64,000 bases of DNA from Thalassotalea nanhaiensis (GTDB lineage Bacteria; Pseudomonadota; Gammaproteobacteria; Enterobacterales; Alteromonadaceae). A program made the translations under genes and the position numbers. The notes beneath the pieces are model-generated. The model did no database searches and was not told where the DNA came from. It saw only the letters and a program-made list of their open reading frames with translations. Where the stretch lies: positions 3,658,001 to 3,722,000 of the forward strand of contig NZ_CP134146.1 of NCBI RefSeq assembly GCF_031583575.1. The letters are read 5' to 3'. Within the stretch, counting starts at the first letter, position 1; every line of letters starts with the position of its first letter. Of the stretch, positions 62,543 through 64,000 are shown in pieces.

Positions 62543-64000
62543 TTATGCGTATAGCGGGTTAATTTTGTCGGTGTTAATACCAAAGTCTTTGATCGCTTTA
62601 GTAACAACTGCCATTTTAATTTCGCCACGTTGAGCTAGTTCGTATAGTGAAGCAACAACAATGTAATTGTGATCAACTTCAAAATGACGTCGTAAGTTTG
62701 CACGTGAATCACTGCGACCAAAACCGTCAGTACCTAATACACGGTAATCGGTATTTATGTATGCACGTACTTGATCAGAATATGCTTTAACATAATCGGT
62801 TGCAGAAATTGCAGGACCATTCTCACTAGTAATTACTTGGCTGATAAATGGTACTTTTTGCTCTGCCTCTGGGTGAAGCATGTTGTAACGTGTTGCTTCT
62901 TGACCTTCACGAGCCAACTCGTTGTAACTTGTTACTGAGTACACGTCAGACGAAATACCAAAGTCGTTTGCTAGAATTTGAGCCGCTTGACGAACCTGTA
63001 ATAAAATAGTTCCTGAGCCCATAAGTTGCACGTTAGCTTTTGCTTTTTTGCTCGGCGTAACTGTTTCTAACTTATAAATACCTTTAATGATGTCATCTTC
63101 TGCATCTTTTGGCATTTCAGGGTGTTGGTAGTTTTCATTCATCAACGTTAAGTAGAAGAAAATATTTTCATTTTCTTCATACATTCTGCGTAAACCTTCA
63201 CGAACGATAACAGCAACTTCATAGCCGTATGTAGGATCGTAAGTAACACAGTTTGGTATAAGACCCGCTTGTACATGTGAATGACCATCTTGGTGCTGTA
63301 ACCCTTCACCATTAAGCGTTGTACGACCAGCCGTTGCACCTAATAAGAAACCACGTGCCTGACTGTCTGCCGCTGCCCATGCTAAATCACCAACACGTTG
63401 GAAACCAAACATTGAGTAGTAGATGTAGAATGGAATGGTTGTAGCATTACATGTTGAGTATGACGTACCAGAAGCAACCCATGAAGCCATTGCACCTAAT
63501 TCGTTAATACCTTCTTGAAGTACCTGGCCTTTTTTATCTTCACGATAATAAGCAACTTGATCAGCATCTTGTGGCACATACTTTTGACCTTCATTAGCAT
63601 ATATACCCACTTGACGGAATAAACCTTCCATACCAAAAGTACGAGCTTCATCAGGAATGATTGGCACAATACGCTTACCAATTTTCTTATCTTTTAATAA
63701 GTTATTCAGTATACGAACAAATTGCATCGTTGAAGAAACTTCGCGTTCACCAGAGCCTTTTAAAACCGCATCAAAAATTTTCAATTGCGGTATTTCTAGA
63801 GCAGTTTCAGGTTGTTCTAAACGTGCAGGTAATGAACCACCTAGTGCTTCACGACGACTCATCATGTACTTGTATTCAGCACTGTCTTCAGGGAATTTGT
63901 AATATGGTAAGTCAGCAATATCTTCATCAGCTACAGGAATGTTAAAGCGATCGCGGTAATGCTTAATTGACTCAACATCCATTTTCTTAACGTTGTGGGC
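62543..64000 (-). CDS. aceE: Pyruvate dehydrogenase E1 component, 3' part
   Basis: The frame is open to the right edge of the window, so the last ~485 residues of this protein (E. coli AceE: 887) are present. The segments KKMDVESIKHYRDRFNIPV, GRTTLNGEGLQHQDGHS and LGTDGFGRSDSR are typical of homodimeric AceE. E1 decarboxylates pyruvate with thiamine diphosphate and loads acetyl onto the E2 lipoyl arms. It is the first gene of aceE-aceF-lpd in this reading direction. Confidence 0.97.
   Translation of the reverse strand, partial: AHNVKKMDVESIKHYRDRFNIPVADEDIADLPYYKFPEDSAEYKYMMSRREALGGSLPARLEQPETALEIPQLKIFDAVLKGSGEREVSSTMQFVRILNNLLKDKKIGKRIVPIIPDEARTFGMEGLFRQVGIYANEGQKYVPQDADQVAYYREDKKGQVLQEGINELGAMASWVASGTSYSTCNATTIPFYIYYSMFGFQRVGDLAWAAADSQARGFLLGATAGRTTLNGEGLQHQDGHSHVQAGLIPNCVTYDPTYGYEVAVIVREGLRRMYEENENIFFYLTLMNENYQHPEMPKDAEDDIIKGIYKLETVTPSKKAKANVQLMGSGTILLQVRQAAQILANDFGISSDVYSVTSYNELAREGQEATRYNMLHPEAEQKVPFISQVITSENGPAISATDYVKAYSDQVRAYINTDYRVLGTDGFGRSDSRANLRRHFEVDHNYIVVASLYELAQRGEIKMAVVTKAIKDFGINTDKINPLYA

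Overview
The window looks like the chromosome of a marine gammaproteobacterium of the order Alteromonadales, close to Colwellia or Thalassotalea. The support is AT-rich DNA, gammaproteobacterial core genes (acnB with a yacL-type neighbour, aceE-aceF-lpd, putA with an Lrp-type regulator, glnK-amtB, an Lpp-like lipoprotein) and many dispersed palindromic repeats. The genus is an inference from gene content and style, not from a marker gene.

Layout. Positions 1-14153 are ordinary chromosome: a sugar-acid catabolic group (lactonase-type amidohydrolase end, enolase-superfamily dehydratase, class II aldolase), an L,D-transpeptidase, an IS256-family element that landed inside a MITE-like repeat, an Lpp-like lipoprotein, lrp/putA, a TlpA-like thioredoxin, a 2OG-Fe(II) oxygenase and the amtB-glnK operon with NtrC-type sites. 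Positions 42685-64000 are chromosome again: a three-gene RND efflux operon, yacL, acnB, a potassium-channel-like gene, an AI-2E/HlyD/DUF2955 operon, a lipoprotein phosphoesterase, lpd, aceF and the 3' part of aceE.

Between them lies a 28.5-kb Tn7-like transposon (14154-42684). Its two ends are near-identical inverted repeats (24 of 26 bases) with a 4-base TAGA match outside each. It carries tnsA, tnsB, tnsC and tniQ at its right end. No cas genes or CRISPR array were seen, so it does not look like a CRISPR-associated transposon. The cargo, left to right, is: a POT-type transporter between two 535-bp inverted repeats that each hold the same small gene; a run of small unknown genes sharing a boundary motif; an array of perfect hairpins and 33-bp repeats next to a small HTH regulator; an RNA-repair cluster; an SF1 helicase; a murein endopeptidase; a small redox/membrane operon; a NERD protein; and a 1324-residue NACHT NTPase with a C-terminal nuclease fold.

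The most interesting part is the RNA-repair cluster at 20118-25284, read leftward. It holds rtcB2-prfH (ligase plus release-factor homologue, a pair known to act on ribosomes with damaged 16S rRNA), a small basic protein, then an RbfA-like protein overlapping a second RtcB paralogue, then a PPP-type phosphatase. Upstream of rtcB2 there is a strong Shine-Dalgarno site, a 13-codon open frame and a 128-nt segment that folds into nested stems. One stem strand of that fold lies inside the short frame, which suggests translation-coupled control of the repair genes. Together with the NACHT-nuclease and helicase genes, the transposon reads as a mobile ribosome-repair and defence island.
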